64,000 bases of DNA from positions 89,632 through 153,631 of the forward strand of contig DVIT01000027.1 in NCBI GenBank assembly GCA_018711005.1, given 5' to 3'. Positions 7,440-17,855 of the stretch are shown in pieces. The DNA comes from Candidatus Scybalocola faecigallinarum. GTDB lineage: Bacteria; Bacillota; Clostridia; Lachnospirales; Lachnospiraceae. The stretch's first letter is position 1, and each line of letters starts with the position of its first letter. The position numbers were made by a program, and so were the translations under genes. The notes below the pieces were generated by a model. The model saw only the letters and a list, made by a program, of their open reading frames with translations. It had not been told where the DNA came from and did not search any database.

Positions 7440-8708
7440 TTGAAACATAAGGGCAGGAGCATATTTCCGGCAGCGCTGGCGGCCGGAGCCCTTCTTTTAT
7501 TCCGTTTTGGCAGCGGGGAAGGTCTCAGAGAAACCGTTTTTTTCCTGGGAGAGCGGATTGAAAGTGCCGCTGCACAGACACTTTTCCCAACTGCTTTTAT
7601 GGATGAGGACAGGAGCGTGCCGGGGGCAGGAGCTGTGGCGGGTATGCTTATGGACCTGGTGGAAGGGACGCTGTTTACACAAAATCCGGTTCAAGAGACG
7701 TCTGAAGGTGTTGTACAGCAGGTGAAGGAGGAATATTATCCATCCGATGAACTTCTTGAAAAATTTGCCAGAGAAAATCAGGATGCGGCAGATCAGTCAT
7801 CGGACTCAGCTGAAACACCTTCTTCGTCAGAAACGTCCCGGGATGTTACCGTTCAGGCGGATGGGGATACATCTTCGGCCGCTCAGGGAGCAGATCAGGA
7901 CCTGATCCCCGCAGTGGCCACGCCGGCCAATGGGATCCTTTATCCCACTCAGTCTTTATATGATTATACATTTCTTATAAACAATTTTTATATTACAGAT
8001 TCTTCTACAGCCTCCGATGCCAGTCTGATTAACGGGGAAACACTTTTAAACCGGGATCTGACTCTGGATCTGACCGGGGAAGAACCGGTGATCCTTATTT
8101 ATCATACCCATTCTCAGGAAAAATTCGCCGACAGCAGGGACGGAGAGATTTACGACACTGTCGTAGGTCTTGGAAATACGCTGACGTCTATTTTACAGGA
8201 AAAATATCACATTTCAGTTTATCACGACACCGGCATTTACGACATGATCGATGGCGTTGAAGACCGGAACGAGGCGTATTCTCTGGCCGGTGCAGCGGTG
8301 TCGGAAATCCTTGCACAAAACCCATCCATTAAAGTTGTCATCGATCTGCACAGAGACGGTGTGTCAGAGGACACCCATCTGGTTACCGAAGTCAATGGCA
8401 AGCCCACGGCACAGATCATGTTTTTTAACGGGCTTTGCAGAAATGCCAATAATGATACAGAAGGCTATTTGCAAAATCCGTATTTAACAGATAATCTGGC
8501 CTTCAGCCTGCAAATGCAGATCAAGGCAGCTGAAAAATATCCCGGCTTTACACGAAGGATCTATCTTCGGGATTACAGGTATAATATGCATCTGTGTCCC
8601 AGATCACTTTTGGTGGAGTGCGGCGCCCAGACCAATACAGTGGAGGAAGCCCACAATGCCATGGAACCTTTGGCAGATTTATTATACTGCGTATTGTCCG
8701 GCCAGTAG
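7440..8708 (+). CDS. spoIIP: Stage II sporulation protein P (engulfment hydrolase)
   Basis: About 422 residues. SpoIIP is a membrane-anchored peptidoglycan amidase/endopeptidase that acts with SpoIID and SpoIIM to thin septal cell wall during engulfment. The N-terminus has a hydrophobic anchor, followed by a low-complexity acidic/serine-rich linker. The catalytic domain contains VILIYHTHSQE and VVIDLHRDGV, with the histidines and glutamate expected for its metal site. It ends with LVECGAQTNTVEEA, typical of the family. A TTG at 7440 is preferred: AGGAAGTG lies five bases upstream. A GTG at 7416 would add eight residues but has a poor site. An inverted repeat (7381-7388 with 7419-7426) could pair the leader with bases just upstream of the TTG. 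Confidence 0.93.
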   Translation: MKHKGRSIFPAALAAGALLLFRFGSGEGLRETVFFLGERIESAAAQTLFPTAFMDEDRSVPGAGAVAGMLMDLVEGTLFTQNPVQETSEGVVQQVKEEYYPSDELLEKFARENQDAADQSSDSAETPSSSETSRDVTVQADGDTSSAAQGADQDLIPAVATPANGILYPTQSLYDYTFLINNFYITDSSTASDASLINGETLLNRDLTLDLTGEEPVILIYHTHSQEKFADSRDGEIYDTVVGLGNTLTSILQEKYHISVYHDTGIYDMIDGVEDRNEAYSLAGAAVSEILAQNPSIKVVIDLHRDGVSEDTHLVTEVNGKPTAQIMFFNGLCRNANNDTEGYLQNPYLTDNLAFSLQMQIKAAEKYPGFTRRIYLRDYRYNMHLCPRSLLVECGAQTNTVEEAHNAMEPLADLLYCVLSGQ

Positions 8709-8814
8709 ATTTGTGATAAAATAAATCTATGTATGCTTTCATAAGCTTAAGGAAATCCCCTCCGGGGATACCTGTATGGCCTGAGAGGCAGGCCGAAGAA
8801 GGAGGAAAATTTAC

Positions 8815-10626
8815 GTGAGTTTTGACCAGAGTAAGATACGCAATTTCTGTATTATCGCCCACATTGACCATGGTAAGTCTACATTGGCTGACCGGATCAT
8901 TGAGATGACCGGGCTGCTGACCAGCCGTGAGATGCAGAATCAGGTGCTGGATAATATGGACCTGGAACGTGAGCGGGGAATTACCATTAAAGCCCAGGCC
9001 GTGCGCATTGTTTATAAGGCGAAAGACGGCGAGGAATATATTTTTAATTTGATCGATACTCCGGGACATGTGGATTTTAATTATGAAGTGTCCCGAAGCC
9101 TGGCAGCCTGTGACGGCGCTATCCTTGTGGTGGATGCTGCCCAGGGGATCGAGGCTCAGACCCTGGCCAACGTATATCTGGCCCTGGATCATGATCTGGA
9201 GATCATGCCGGTGATTAATAAGATTGATCTGCCCAGCGCGGATCCGGACCGGGTGGTCGCTGAAATTGAAGATGTGATCGGCCTGGAAGCCCATGATGCG
9301 CCAAGGATTTCTGCGAAAACCGGTGAGAATGTAGAAGAAGTTTTGGAACAGATCATTACAAAGATTCCGGCTCCTGCAGGCGATGCAGATGCGCCCCTTC
9401 AGGCGCTGATCTTTGATGCGGTTTATGATCCCTATAAAGGTGTTATTGTATTTTTCCGGGTAAAGGAAGGCCGTATTGCTAAAGGAACGCCGGTGAAGAT
9501 GATGGCGACAGGAGCCAGCTTTGAAGTGGTAGAGGTTGGCTATTTTGGCCCGGGACAGTTTATTCCCTGTGAAGAACTGACGGCCGGTATGGTCGGTTAT
9601 ATGACGGCCAGCATTAAAAATCTGAAGGATACCCGTGTGGGTGATACGATCACCAATGCAAAGGAACCCTGTGATGCGCCGCTGCCGGGATATAAAAAAG
9701 TGAATCCTATGGTTTACTGCGGTATGTATCCGGCAGATGGGGCCAAGTACGGGGATTTACGAGATGCCCTTGAAAAGCTTCAGCTTAACGATGCGTCTTT
9801 GCAGTTTGAGGCTGAGACAAGCGTTGCCCTTGGCTTTGGTTTCCGCTGCGGTTTCCTTGGCCTTTTGCATCTGGAAATCATCCAGGAGCGTCTGGAACGG
9901 GAGTTTAACCTGGATCTGGTAACTACGGCGCCGTCTGTTATTTATAAAGTGCATAAGACAAACGGAGAGGTGATCGAACTGACCAATCCATCCAATCTTC
10001 CTGATCCTTCGGAAATTGAATATATGGAGGAGCCGGTGGTTTCTGCAGAGATCATGGTTACGACGGATTATATCGGACCGATCATGGATCTGTGCCAGGA
10101 GCGTCGGGGAAATTATCTGGGTATGGAATATATGGAAACGACCCGTGCCCTGTTAAAATATGAGCTGCCTTTAAATGAGATCATCTATGACTTTTTTGAT
10201 GCATTAAAGTCCCGCTCCAGAGGCTATGCCTCTTTTGATTATGAGATGAAAGGCTATCAGCGGTCGCCTTTGTGCAAGCTGGATATTCTTGTCAACCGTG
10301 AGGAAGTGGACGCCCTGTCCTTTATTGTTTTTGAAGGCTCTGCTTATGAACGGGGAAGAAAGATGTGTGAAAAGCTGAAAGAGGAAATCCCGAGACAGCT
10401 GTTTGAAATTCCTATCCAGGCAGCCATCGGCAGCAAGATCATTGCCCGTGAAACCGTAAAGGCGCTGCGGAAGGATGTGCTGGCCAAGTGCTATGGCGGC
10501 GATATCAGCCGTAAGCGTAAGCTTCTGGAAAAGCAGAAGGAAGGAAAGAAGCGTATGCGTCAGATTGGAAATGTAGAAATCCCTCAGAAGGCATTTATGA
10601 GTGTCCTTAAGCTGGACGATAAATAG
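8815..10626 (+). CDS. lepA: Elongation factor 4 (LepA), ribosome back-translocase GTPase
   Basis: 603 residues, full length. It starts at a GTG with GAAGGAGG upstream. GTPase motifs are all present: AHIDHGKST (P-loop), RGITIKAQA (switch I), DTPGHVDF (switch II), NKIDLP and the SAKTG base-binding motifs. These are followed by EF-G-like domains II, III and V and the LepA-specific C-terminal domain, which includes [20 protein letters not shown]. LepA acts on stalled or mistranslocated ribosomes. It is followed nine bases later by hemW, as in many Firmicutes, and probably shares its transcript. Confidence 0.98.
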   Translation: MSFDQSKIRNFCIIAHIDHGKSTLADRIIEMTGLLTSREMQNQVLDNMDLERERGITIKAQAVRIVYKAKDGEEYIFNLIDTPGHVDFNYEVSRSLAACDGAILVVDAAQGIEAQTLANVYLALDHDLEIMPVINKIDLPSADPDRVVAEIEDVIGLEAHDAPRISAKTGENVEEVLEQIITKIPAPAGDADAPLQALIFDAVYDPYKGVIVFFRVKEGRIAKGTPVKMMATGASFEVVEVGYFGPGQFIPCEELTAGMVGYMTASIKNLKDTRVGDTITNAKEPCDAPLPGYKKVNPMVYCGMYPADGAKYGDLRDALEKLQLNDASLQFEAETSVALGFGFRCGFLGLLHLEIIQERLEREFNLDLVTTAPSVIYKVHKTNGEVIELTNPSNLPDPSEIEYMEEPVVSAEIMVTTDYIGPIMDLCQERRGNYLGMEYMETTRALLKYELPLNEIIYDFFDALKSRSRGYASFDYEMKGYQRSPLCKLDILVNREEVDALSFIVFEGSAYERGRKMCEKLKEEIPRQLFEIPIQAAIGSKIIARETVKALRKDVLAKCYGGDISRKRKLLEKQKEGKKRMRQIGNVEIPQKAFMSVLKLDDK

Positions 10627-10635
10627 GCGAAACAT

Positions 10636-11826
10636 ATGGAACTTTATATACATTACCCTTTTTGCGTCAGAAAATGCAATTATTGTGATTTCTTATCGGC
10701 GCCCGCAGCACCTGTGCAGCGGGCGCTTTATGTGCAGGCGCTCATCCATGAGCTTTGCTTTATGTCTCCAGAATATAAAAACAAAAAAATAGACACATTG
10801 TTCATTGGCGGAGGGACTCCATCCCTGATGGAAGGGGAGGAGCTTTTGGTCCTTATGGATGCTGTAAGAACCTGCTTTACCCTTGAGGACGGCTGCGAGA
10901 TTACGATTGAGGGAAATCCGGGAACCATTAATGAAAAAAAGGCCAGGGACATGGCTGCCGCAGGGATCAACCGTTTAAGTCTGGGACTTCAGTCTGCCGA
11001 TGAAAAGGAATTAAAGCTTCTTGGCCGTATCCATACATGGGAAGATTTTGAAAACAGCTTTATGGCGGCCCGCCAGGCCGGGATTCATAATATTAATGTG
11101 GACCTTATGTCAGCGCTGCCGGGACAAACCGAGGCGTCCTGGGAAAATACCCTGGCCCGTGTTCTTCAGAAGCGTCCGGAGCATATTTCTGCCTACAGCC
11201 TGATCATTGAGGAAGGTACGCCTTTTTATAAGATTTACACAGAATCCGGTGAAAAGCGGGGGGAATCTGCCTGGCCGGATCTGCCCGGGGAGGACGAGGA
11301 CCGGAAAATGTATGCCAGGACGGGAAGGATCCTTGAGCAAGCGGGGTACGGCCGGTATGAAATATCCAACTATGCCAGACCGGGTTTTGAATGCCGCCAT
11401 AATATAGGTTACTGGCAGCGCAGAGATTATCTGGGCGTGGGCCTTGGCGCTTCCAGCCTGATAAACGGCCGGCGTTTTGATAATACAAGAAATATGGAAG
11501 AATATTTACAGACGTTTTCAGCATCTGTACCACAGATCAGGGACACAGACGCTGAAAGCTTTGATATTTGCCATAAAAACATAGAAGTCCTTACCCGGGA
11601 GGACGCTATGGCGGAGTTTATGTTCCTTGGCCTGCGCCTGATCCGGGGCGTAAATGATCAGGAATTTATCCGGGCCTTTGGAACAAGCTTTATGGATGTT
11701 TACCGGGAGCCTATCCAAAAGCACTGCAGGGAAGGGCTTCTATGTTATATAGAAGAAAACGGGAAGCTGTCCCTGACAGAGCAGGGCATTGATGTAAGCA
11801 ATTATGTGCTGTGCGACTTTTTGTGA
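10636..11826 (+). CDS. hemW: Radical SAM heme chaperone HemW
   Basis: 396 residues. The N-terminus reads IHYPFCVRKCNYCDF, giving the CxxxCxxC [4Fe-4S] cluster motif at residues 10-17. GGGTPS (the SAM-contacting glycine motif) follows near residue 56, then ITIEGNPGTI and GINRLSLGLQSADEKEL. The C-terminal HemN-type domain includes AEFMFLGLRLIRGV. Proteins of this group were long annotated as oxygen-independent coproporphyrinogen oxidases. HemW lacks the HemN-specific N-terminal extension and is thought to deliver heme. The lepA-hemW pairing supports HemW. No strong ribosome site is visible, so expression may depend on coupling to lepA. Confidence 0.93.
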   Translation: MELYIHYPFCVRKCNYCDFLSAPAAPVQRALYVQALIHELCFMSPEYKNKKIDTLFIGGGTPSLMEGEELLVLMDAVRTCFTLEDGCEITIEGNPGTINEKKARDMAAAGINRLSLGLQSADEKELKLLGRIHTWEDFENSFMAARQAGIHNINVDLMSALPGQTEASWENTLARVLQKRPEHISAYSLIIEEGTPFYKIYTESGEKRGESAWPDLPGEDEDRKMYARTGRILEQAGYGRYEISNYARPGFECRHNIGYWQRRDYLGVGLGASSLINGRRFDNTRNMEEYLQTFSASVPQIRDTDAESFDICHKNIEVLTREDAMAEFMFLGLRLIRGVNDQEFIRAFGTSFMDVYREPIQKHCREGLLCYIEENGKLSLTEQGIDVSNYVLCDFL

Positions 11827-12448
11827 TTAGACCGGCCCGTGAAGCAGCAAGGCAATCCGCCGGTGACAGCAAGATCGCTTTCCGCCAGGATCATGATTAT
11901 TCTAAAAAGGAAGATGACGGACAGCTGGTTTAAATAAAATATGGATGATATCATGGAGCAATCCGTGGTATCATGCGGTTATGCTTTAATTTGACCGTAA
12001 CATCACATGGACATAATCCCAAACAGGAGCGCCGGAATTTCCGGCGCCTTTTGCCGTTTACAGGCATGCTTTTAAAATAATGATTTTAAGGATCAAACAG
12101 AATGGATTAACACCTTCATTTTATCGGGTTTCGGCCCTGATCTTAATTTTCCCCTTTAGGGCCGTAGGATTTTGCCTATTCCTTAGGCCCGATTCGGCGT
12201 TTTGTGGATTTCAGCCGTAGGATTTTGCTCATGCTTCGGCTTATATTGAGATTTTGCGATTTGGGGTCTAACGATTTAAGAGGAAAATTAGACCCTAATA
12301 GACGTTTTTCTGATATGAGCCGAACACATACGGAAAATTCTACGGCCAAATCGGACAAAATACGTTTTTCAGCCGAAGTGCGGAGCAATCCGTGTCTCAT
12401 TCCCATTTGTCGGGCAACTCATAGTATAAATATTTTTTCAAACACCTA
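11827..12448. repeat. Gene-free repeat-rich region upstream of hrcA (families A-tail and D)
   Basis: About 620 bases without a convincing gene. It holds: a GAGCAATCCGTG module inside ATATCAT/GTATCAT repeats (about 11946-11978); a terminator at 12027; a family D element at about 12130-12250 (TTCGGCCCTGATCT, then GCCGTAGGATTTTGC twice), shared with 34492-34560; an inverted pair GGTCTAA/TTAGACC; an inverted, degenerate copy of the GGCCGTAGGATTTT module at about 12336-12350; and a second GAAGTGCGGAGCAATCCGTG module at about 12377-12396, also found at 16319-16338. Overlapping open frames on both strands here are by-products of the inverted repeats. Confidence 0.65.
12027..12052 (+). terminator. 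Intrinsic terminator downstream of hemW
   Basis: GCGCCGGA (12029-12036) pairs with TCCGGCGC (12040-12047) across a 3-base loop, followed by a short T run. It lies about 200 bases after hemW, so it probably ends the lepA-hemW transcript. Confidence 0.7.
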
Positions 12449-12477
12449 TTGACAAACGCTTAAGATAGTGATATTTT
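12449..12477 (+). promoter_or_regulatory. Sigma-A promoter of the hrcA-grpE-dnaK operon
   Basis: TTGACA (12449-12454), 17 bases, TATTTT (12472-12477). The CIRCE operator starts 15 bases downstream, so the transcript start lies at or just before it, as in classic HrcA-regulated promoters. Confidence 0.88.
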
Positions 12478-12491
12478 ATGTACATAAGGTA

Positions 12492-12518
12492 TTAGCACTC
12501 TAGTTGATTGAGTGCTAA
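12492..12518. promoter_or_regulatory. CIRCE operator (HrcA binding site)
   Basis: TTAGCACTC, nine bases, GAGTGCTAA: an exact match to the consensus CIRCE inverted repeat. HrcA bound here represses the operon until heat or misfolded protein titrates GroEL. The element lies between promoter and hrcA start, giving autoregulation. Confidence 0.98.
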
Positions 12519-12544
12519 TAACAAAAGCTGAAAGGAGTGATTCA

Positions 12545-13582
12545 GTGAATCTGGATGAAAGAAAAACAAAAATTTTAAATGCCATCATTCAGACCTATCT
12601 TGAGACCGGGGAGCCGGTTGGTTCAAGGACAATTTCAAAATTCACGGATCTCAACTTAAGTTCAGCGACGATCCGAAACGAGATGGCGGATCTGGAGGAG
12701 ATGGGATATATTCTTCAGCCTCATACATCTGCGGGACGTATTCCTTCAGATAAAGGTTACCGGTTTTATGTGGATAATCTTATGAAGGATAAGATCGCTC
12801 AGGTAGATGAGATGAAGGAGATCATGATTGAAAAGGCTGATAAAGTAGATCTGCTTTTAAAGCAGGTGGCAAAGCTTCTGGCAACCAACACCAATTATGC
12901 ATCCCTTATATCCACACCCCAGTATAAGCGCAACAAGCTTCGGTTTATTCAGTTGTCCAAGGTGGATGATACACAGATCCTTGTGGTCATTATGATTGAG
13001 GGCAATATTATTAAAAACAAGCTTATTAACAGCGACTTTCCGGTAGAGCAGGAAGATGTTGTTAAGCTGAATATTTTATTAAACACATTTCTTCAGGGAC
13101 TGAGCCTTCAGGAAATTAATATGGAGATGATCCAGCGGCTTAAATCTCAGGCGGAAGGCCACAGCAAGGTCATTACTGATGTGATCGACGCCATAGGCCA
13201 GGCCATTCAGGAAGAAGATGATGTGGAGATTTATACCAGCGGCGCGACAAACCTTTTAAGCTATCCGGAGTTAGGAGACAGAGAGCAGGCAAAAGCTTTA
13301 ATGTCGACCTTTGAAGAAAAACAGGCACTTGTCAATCTCATTGAGGAGAATACTGATAAAGACGGCGGAGATAACCACGGCATACAAGTATATATTGGTG
13401 CGGAATCTCCGGTAAAGACCATGAAGGATTGCAGTATTGTTACAGCAACCTATGAATTGGAAGAAGGCGTTCAGGGAACGATTGGTATCGTAGGCCCGAA
13501 ACGGATGGATTATCAGAAGGTTGTAAATAATCTTCAGATCATGATGAACCAGCTGGATTCCATATTTAAGAAGAATAAATAA
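12545..13582 (+). CDS. hrcA: Heat-inducible transcription repressor HrcA
   Basis: 345 residues. The GTG at 12545 is chosen because AAGGAGTG lies just upstream; a longer frame would run through the CIRCE element. The N-terminal winged helix includes TGEPVGSRTISKF, LSSATIRNEMADLEEMGY and HTSAGRIPSDKGYRFYV, all diagnostic. The C-terminal part contains the GAF-like dimerisation core and YQKVVNNLQIMMNQL. It represses its own operon through CIRCE and depends on the GroE chaperonin for activity. It is first gene of hrcA-grpE-dnaK; grpE begins 14 bases after its stop. Confidence 0.97.
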   Translation: MNLDERKTKILNAIIQTYLETGEPVGSRTISKFTDLNLSSATIRNEMADLEEMGYILQPHTSAGRIPSDKGYRFYVDNLMKDKIAQVDEMKEIMIEKADKVDLLLKQVAKLLATNTNYASLISTPQYKRNKLRFIQLSKVDDTQILVVIMIEGNIIKNKLINSDFPVEQEDVVKLNILLNTFLQGLSLQEINMEMIQRLKSQAEGHSKVITDVIDAIGQAIQEEDDVEIYTSGATNLLSYPELGDREQAKALMSTFEEKQALVNLIEENTDKDGGDNHGIQVYIGAESPVKTMKDCSIVTATYELEEGVQGTIGIVGPKRMDYQKVVNNLQIMMNQLDSIFKKNK

Positions 13583-13596
13583 AAGAGGTGAAAGCA

Positions 13597-14265
13597 GTGG
13601 CAGATTTAGATAGAGATGAAACATTAAAGGAAGAAGTGGATCAGGAAGAAAAGGCAGCAGGCAGTGGAGATACAGAAACCGCTGAGGAGACAGATGCTTC
13701 CGGTGATACAGAAAGCACAGAGGACGATGCTGATCCGGATGCCGGAGAGGAAAACGGCGAAGCTTCCGAGGATGCCCCTGAGGGAAAGAAAAAGTCCCGG
13801 CTTTTTTCAAAAAAAGAAAAGAAGAAAGATAAAAAGGATCAGCAGATCGAAGAACTTACAGACCGGCTGATGCGTCAGATGGCCGAATTTGATAATTTCC
13901 GCAAGCGTACAGAAAGAGAAAAGGCACAGATGTTTGACAGCGGCGCAGGCGATATTATTGAAAAGATTCTTCCGGTCATTGACGATATGGAGCGCGGCCT
14001 TGCTGCTCTAAATGATGAGGAAAAAGAAACATCCTTTGCCAAAGGCATGGAGATGATCTATAAAAAGTTTATTGGAATTTTAAACAATGCCGGTGTAGAG
14101 CCTATTGACGCTGCCGGAAAAGAGTTTGATCCCAATTTTCATAATGCAGTCATGCAGAGCCCAAGTGATGAGGTTGAATCCGGATACGTAGTCCAGGAAC
14201 TTCAAAAGGGTTATATGTATAAAGAGAAAGTGCTTCGGCACAGTATGGTTATTGTAGCAGAATAA
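13597..14265 (+). CDS. grpE: Nucleotide exchange factor GrpE
   Basis: 222 residues. GrpE releases ADP from DnaK. The N-terminal 75 residues are a highly acidic, disordered-looking tail followed by a lysine-rich patch, longer than in many homologues. The conserved part starts with a coiled coil (QQIEELTDRLMRQMAEFDNFRKRT) and continues with VIDDMERGL, FDPNFHNAVM and GYMYKEKVLRHSMVIVA, the family C-terminal signature. A GTG at 13597 is preferred over the GTG at 13588, since AGAGGTG lies seven bases before it. It lies between hrcA and dnaK under CIRCE control. Confidence 0.95.
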   Translation: MADLDRDETLKEEVDQEEKAAGSGDTETAEETDASGDTESTEDDADPDAGEENGEASEDAPEGKKKSRLFSKKEKKKDKKDQQIEELTDRLMRQMAEFDNFRKRTEREKAQMFDSGAGDIIEKILPVIDDMERGLAALNDEEKETSFAKGMEMIYKKFIGILNNAGVEPIDAAGKEFDPNFHNAVMQSPSDEVESGYVVQELQKGYMYKEKVLRHSMVIVAE

Positions 14266-14286
14266 TATGATTTTGATCGAATTTAG

Positions 14287-16179
<1,893 letters not shown>

Positions 16180-16180
16180 T

Positions 16181-16345
16181 ATGATGCCAGGGTCAAAAGG
16201 TCGTACTTTTCATGCTTGCATGAAAAAGTACGACTTTGGGACCCGAAAAACACCGAAAAGGAGCCATTTTTCGCAGAAAAATGAGCGGATTTGAGGTGTT
16301 TTAGGATTTCGGGAACACGAAGTGCGAAGAAATCCGTGGCATCAT
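16181..16345. repeat. Dispersed repeat family A, copy 2 (MITE-like element)
   Basis: Begins and ends with a 9-bp terminal inverted repeat, ATGATGCCA (16181-16189) and TGGCATCAT (16337-16345). Inside are a 16-bp hairpin (GTCGTACTTTTCATGC and its complement, one-base bulge) flanked by GGGTC/GACCC, then AAACACCGAAA, a CCATTTTTC/GAAAAATG hairpin, GGTGTTTTA and the GAAGTGCGAAGAAATCCGTG module. The left half matches copy 1 at 6260-6336; the right-end module matches about 12377-12396. It has no coding capacity and starts just after the dnaK stop. Confidence 0.7.
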
Positions 16346-16369
16346 GGGGGCAAAATACCTTTTGCCCCC
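16346..16369. terminator. Hairpin downstream of dnaK (terminator-like)
   Basis: Perfect 10-bp stem GGGGGCAAAA/TTTTGCCCCC with a 4-base loop. It is not followed by a T run, so termination efficiency is uncertain; it may instead stabilise the hrcA-grpE-dnaK mRNA 3' end. Confidence 0.5.
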
Positions 16370-16393
16370 AACATCATAATAAATATAAAGATA

Positions 16394-16424
16394 CGGTCTG
16401 CCACCTCCGTGGCAGACCGCGTTT
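16394..16424 (+). terminator. Second strong hairpin between dnaK and dnaJ
   Basis: Perfect 11-bp stem CGGTCTGCCAC/GTGGCAGACCG (16394-16404, 16409-16419) with a CTCC loop, followed by CGTTTG. It is the most terminator-like structure between dnaK and dnaJ, though the T tract is short. Confidence 0.55.
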
Positions 16425-16506
16425 GCTGTGAGCACTTAGCGAAGTCAAGCCGAAGGCGCAGGCTGAGGTTAGTGCGAACGCACATCGCGAACCTTAATGA
16501 GTCGCG
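16422..16506. repeat. Dispersed repeat family B, copy 1
   Basis: TTGCTGTGAGCACTTAGCGAAG, then GGCTGAGGTTAGTGCGAACG and CACATCGCGAACCTTAATGAG. The same sequence, with scattered substitutions and one 5-base gap, lies at 47888-47968 upstream of nusB. It has no coding content. In both places it directly follows a strong hairpin and precedes a same-strand gene by about 40 bases. Confidence 0.8.
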
Positions 16507-16546
16507 AGTACAGCGAATGCGAACCTTTATGGATTGGAGATAAGTT

Positions 16547-17740
16547 ATGGCAGAGACAAAGAGAGATTATTATGAGGTTTTGGGCGTATCCAAAACAGCC
16601 ACAGATGCTGAATTGAAGAAAGCTTATCGCCAGCTTGCCAAGAAATACCATCCAGACATTAATCCGGGAGATAAAGAGGCAGAAGCCAAGTTTAAAGAGG
16701 CTTCTGAGGCCTATGCTGTTTTAAGTGATCCAGACAAACGTCGTCAGTATGACCAGTTTGGCCATGCAGCCTTTGAACAGGGCGGTGGCGGCGGCTACGG
16801 CGGTTTTGGCGGCTTTGACTTTGGCGGCGATATGGGTGATATTTTCGGCGATATATTTGGCGATCTGTTTGGCGGTGGACGGAGCCGCAAGGCCTATAAC
16901 GGTCCTATGCAGGGAGCAAATGTACGGGTCAATATGCGAATTTCCTTTATGGAGGCCGTATTTGGTGTTGATAAACGTATTGAGATCAATCTTAAGGATG
17001 AGTGCCCCCATTGCCATGGAACCGGTGCAAAGCCAGGAACACAGCCGGAAACATGCCCAAAGTGCGGCGGCAAAGGACAGGTGGTCTATACCCAGCAGTC
17101 CCTGTTCGGTACTGTGCGTAATGTGCAGACATGTCCGGATTGTCATGGTACAGGAAAGATCGTCCGTGAGAAATGTTCAGACTGCGGCGGTACCGGTTAT
17201 GTTAAAAATAAAAAGACCATTGAAATTCCTATTCCGGCAGGTATTGATTCCGGTCAGAGTGTGCGTATCCGGGGTAAAGGCGAGCCGGGAACCAACGGCG
17301 GCCAGAGAGGTGATCTGCTGGTAGGCATTACTGTGGACCGTCATCCGGTATTTCAGCGTCAGGACTTTGATATTTACTCCACTGTACCGATTTCTTTCGC
17401 CCAGGCGGCTTTAGGCGGAGATATTAGGATCCAGACCGTAGATGGTGATGTGACCCAGAATATCCGTCCGGGAACCCAGACCGATACACGTATCCGTTTA
17501 AAAGGCAAAGGCGTTCCTACACTGCGCAATAAAAATGTACGGGGCGACCATTATGTAACGCTTGTTGTCCAGGTACCGGAACGGCTTAACAGTGAGCAGA
17601 AAGAACTGATCCGCAAGCTGGATGTATCCCTTCGGGGCGGGGCCGTGGATGCAGAAGAAGACGGCGGTCAGAACGGCGCACCGGAGCATAAAAAGAAAAA
17701 ACGCTTTATGGATAAAGTTAAAGAGGCGTTTGAAGATTAA
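16547..17740 (+). CDS. dnaJ: Chaperone protein DnaJ (Hsp40)
   Basis: 397 residues. J domain with HPD at residues 35-37, Gly/Phe-rich region (about 78-115), then four CxxCxGxG zinc motifs ([32 protein letters not shown]) and the client-binding C-terminal domains. A lysine-rich stretch and [10 protein letters not shown] end the protein. DnaJ delivers substrates to DnaK and stimulates its ATPase. ATG at 16547 with GGAG upstream. It is likely transcribed partly separately from dnaK because of the hairpins and repeats between them. No CIRCE or clear promoter is seen immediately upstream. Confidence 0.97.
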   Translation: MAETKRDYYEVLGVSKTATDAELKKAYRQLAKKYHPDINPGDKEAEAKFKEASEAYAVLSDPDKRRQYDQFGHAAFEQGGGGGYGGFGGFDFGGDMGDIFGDIFGDLFGGGRSRKAYNGPMQGANVRVNMRISFMEAVFGVDKRIEINLKDECPHCHGTGAKPGTQPETCPKCGGKGQVVYTQQSLFGTVRNVQTCPDCHGTGKIVREKCSDCGGTGYVKNKKTIEIPIPAGIDSGQSVRIRGKGEPGTNGGQRGDLLVGITVDRHPVFQRQDFDIYSTVPISFAQAALGGDIRIQTVDGDVTQNIRPGTQTDTRIRLKGKGVPTLRNKNVRGDHYVTLVVQVPERLNSEQKELIRKLDVSLRGGAVDAEEDGGQNGAPEHKKKKRFMDKVKEAFED

Positions 17741-17772
17741 TGACTGAATAGCAACGAATAGTTACAATACCA

Positions 17773-17812
17773 CAGGCAGTTTTCAAAAAGGACTTTGAGA
17801 ACTGCCTGTTTG
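17773..17812 (+). terminator. Intrinsic terminator after dnaJ
   Basis: 15-bp stem (17773-17787 with 17794-17808, one G-U pair) closing on a 6-base loop, followed by TTTGT. Just before it (17741-17766) is TGACTGAATAG...GAATAGTTAC, a partial match to repeat family C. Confidence 0.85.
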
Positions 17813-17855
17813 TATGTTATGATGATGAAGTCAAGTAGGAAGGAGAGTAAATACC

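Noticed and set aside
11823..11933. 36-codon frame starting with GTG inside the hemW stop
   Set aside because: It reads without interruption and ends at TAA, but has no ribosome-binding site, no recognisable motif and no family resemblance. It is likely chance; a coupled small peptide is not excluded.
12176..12452. Overlapping frames of 76 and 82 codons on opposite strands
   Set aside because: Both lie in inverted repeat sequence and mirror each other; neither has a ribosome-binding site or protein-like composition. The longer one would run toward the hrcA promoter.
13298..13810. Long minus-strand frame across the hrcA end and the grpE start
   Set aside because: It is opposite two clear genes and its composition follows the reverse complement of acidic GrpE codons.
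16181..16546. Possible insertion sequence or transposase remnant between dnaK and dnaJ
   Set aside because: Terminal inverted repeats exist, but there is no transposase frame and no clear target-site duplication; kept as a repeat only.
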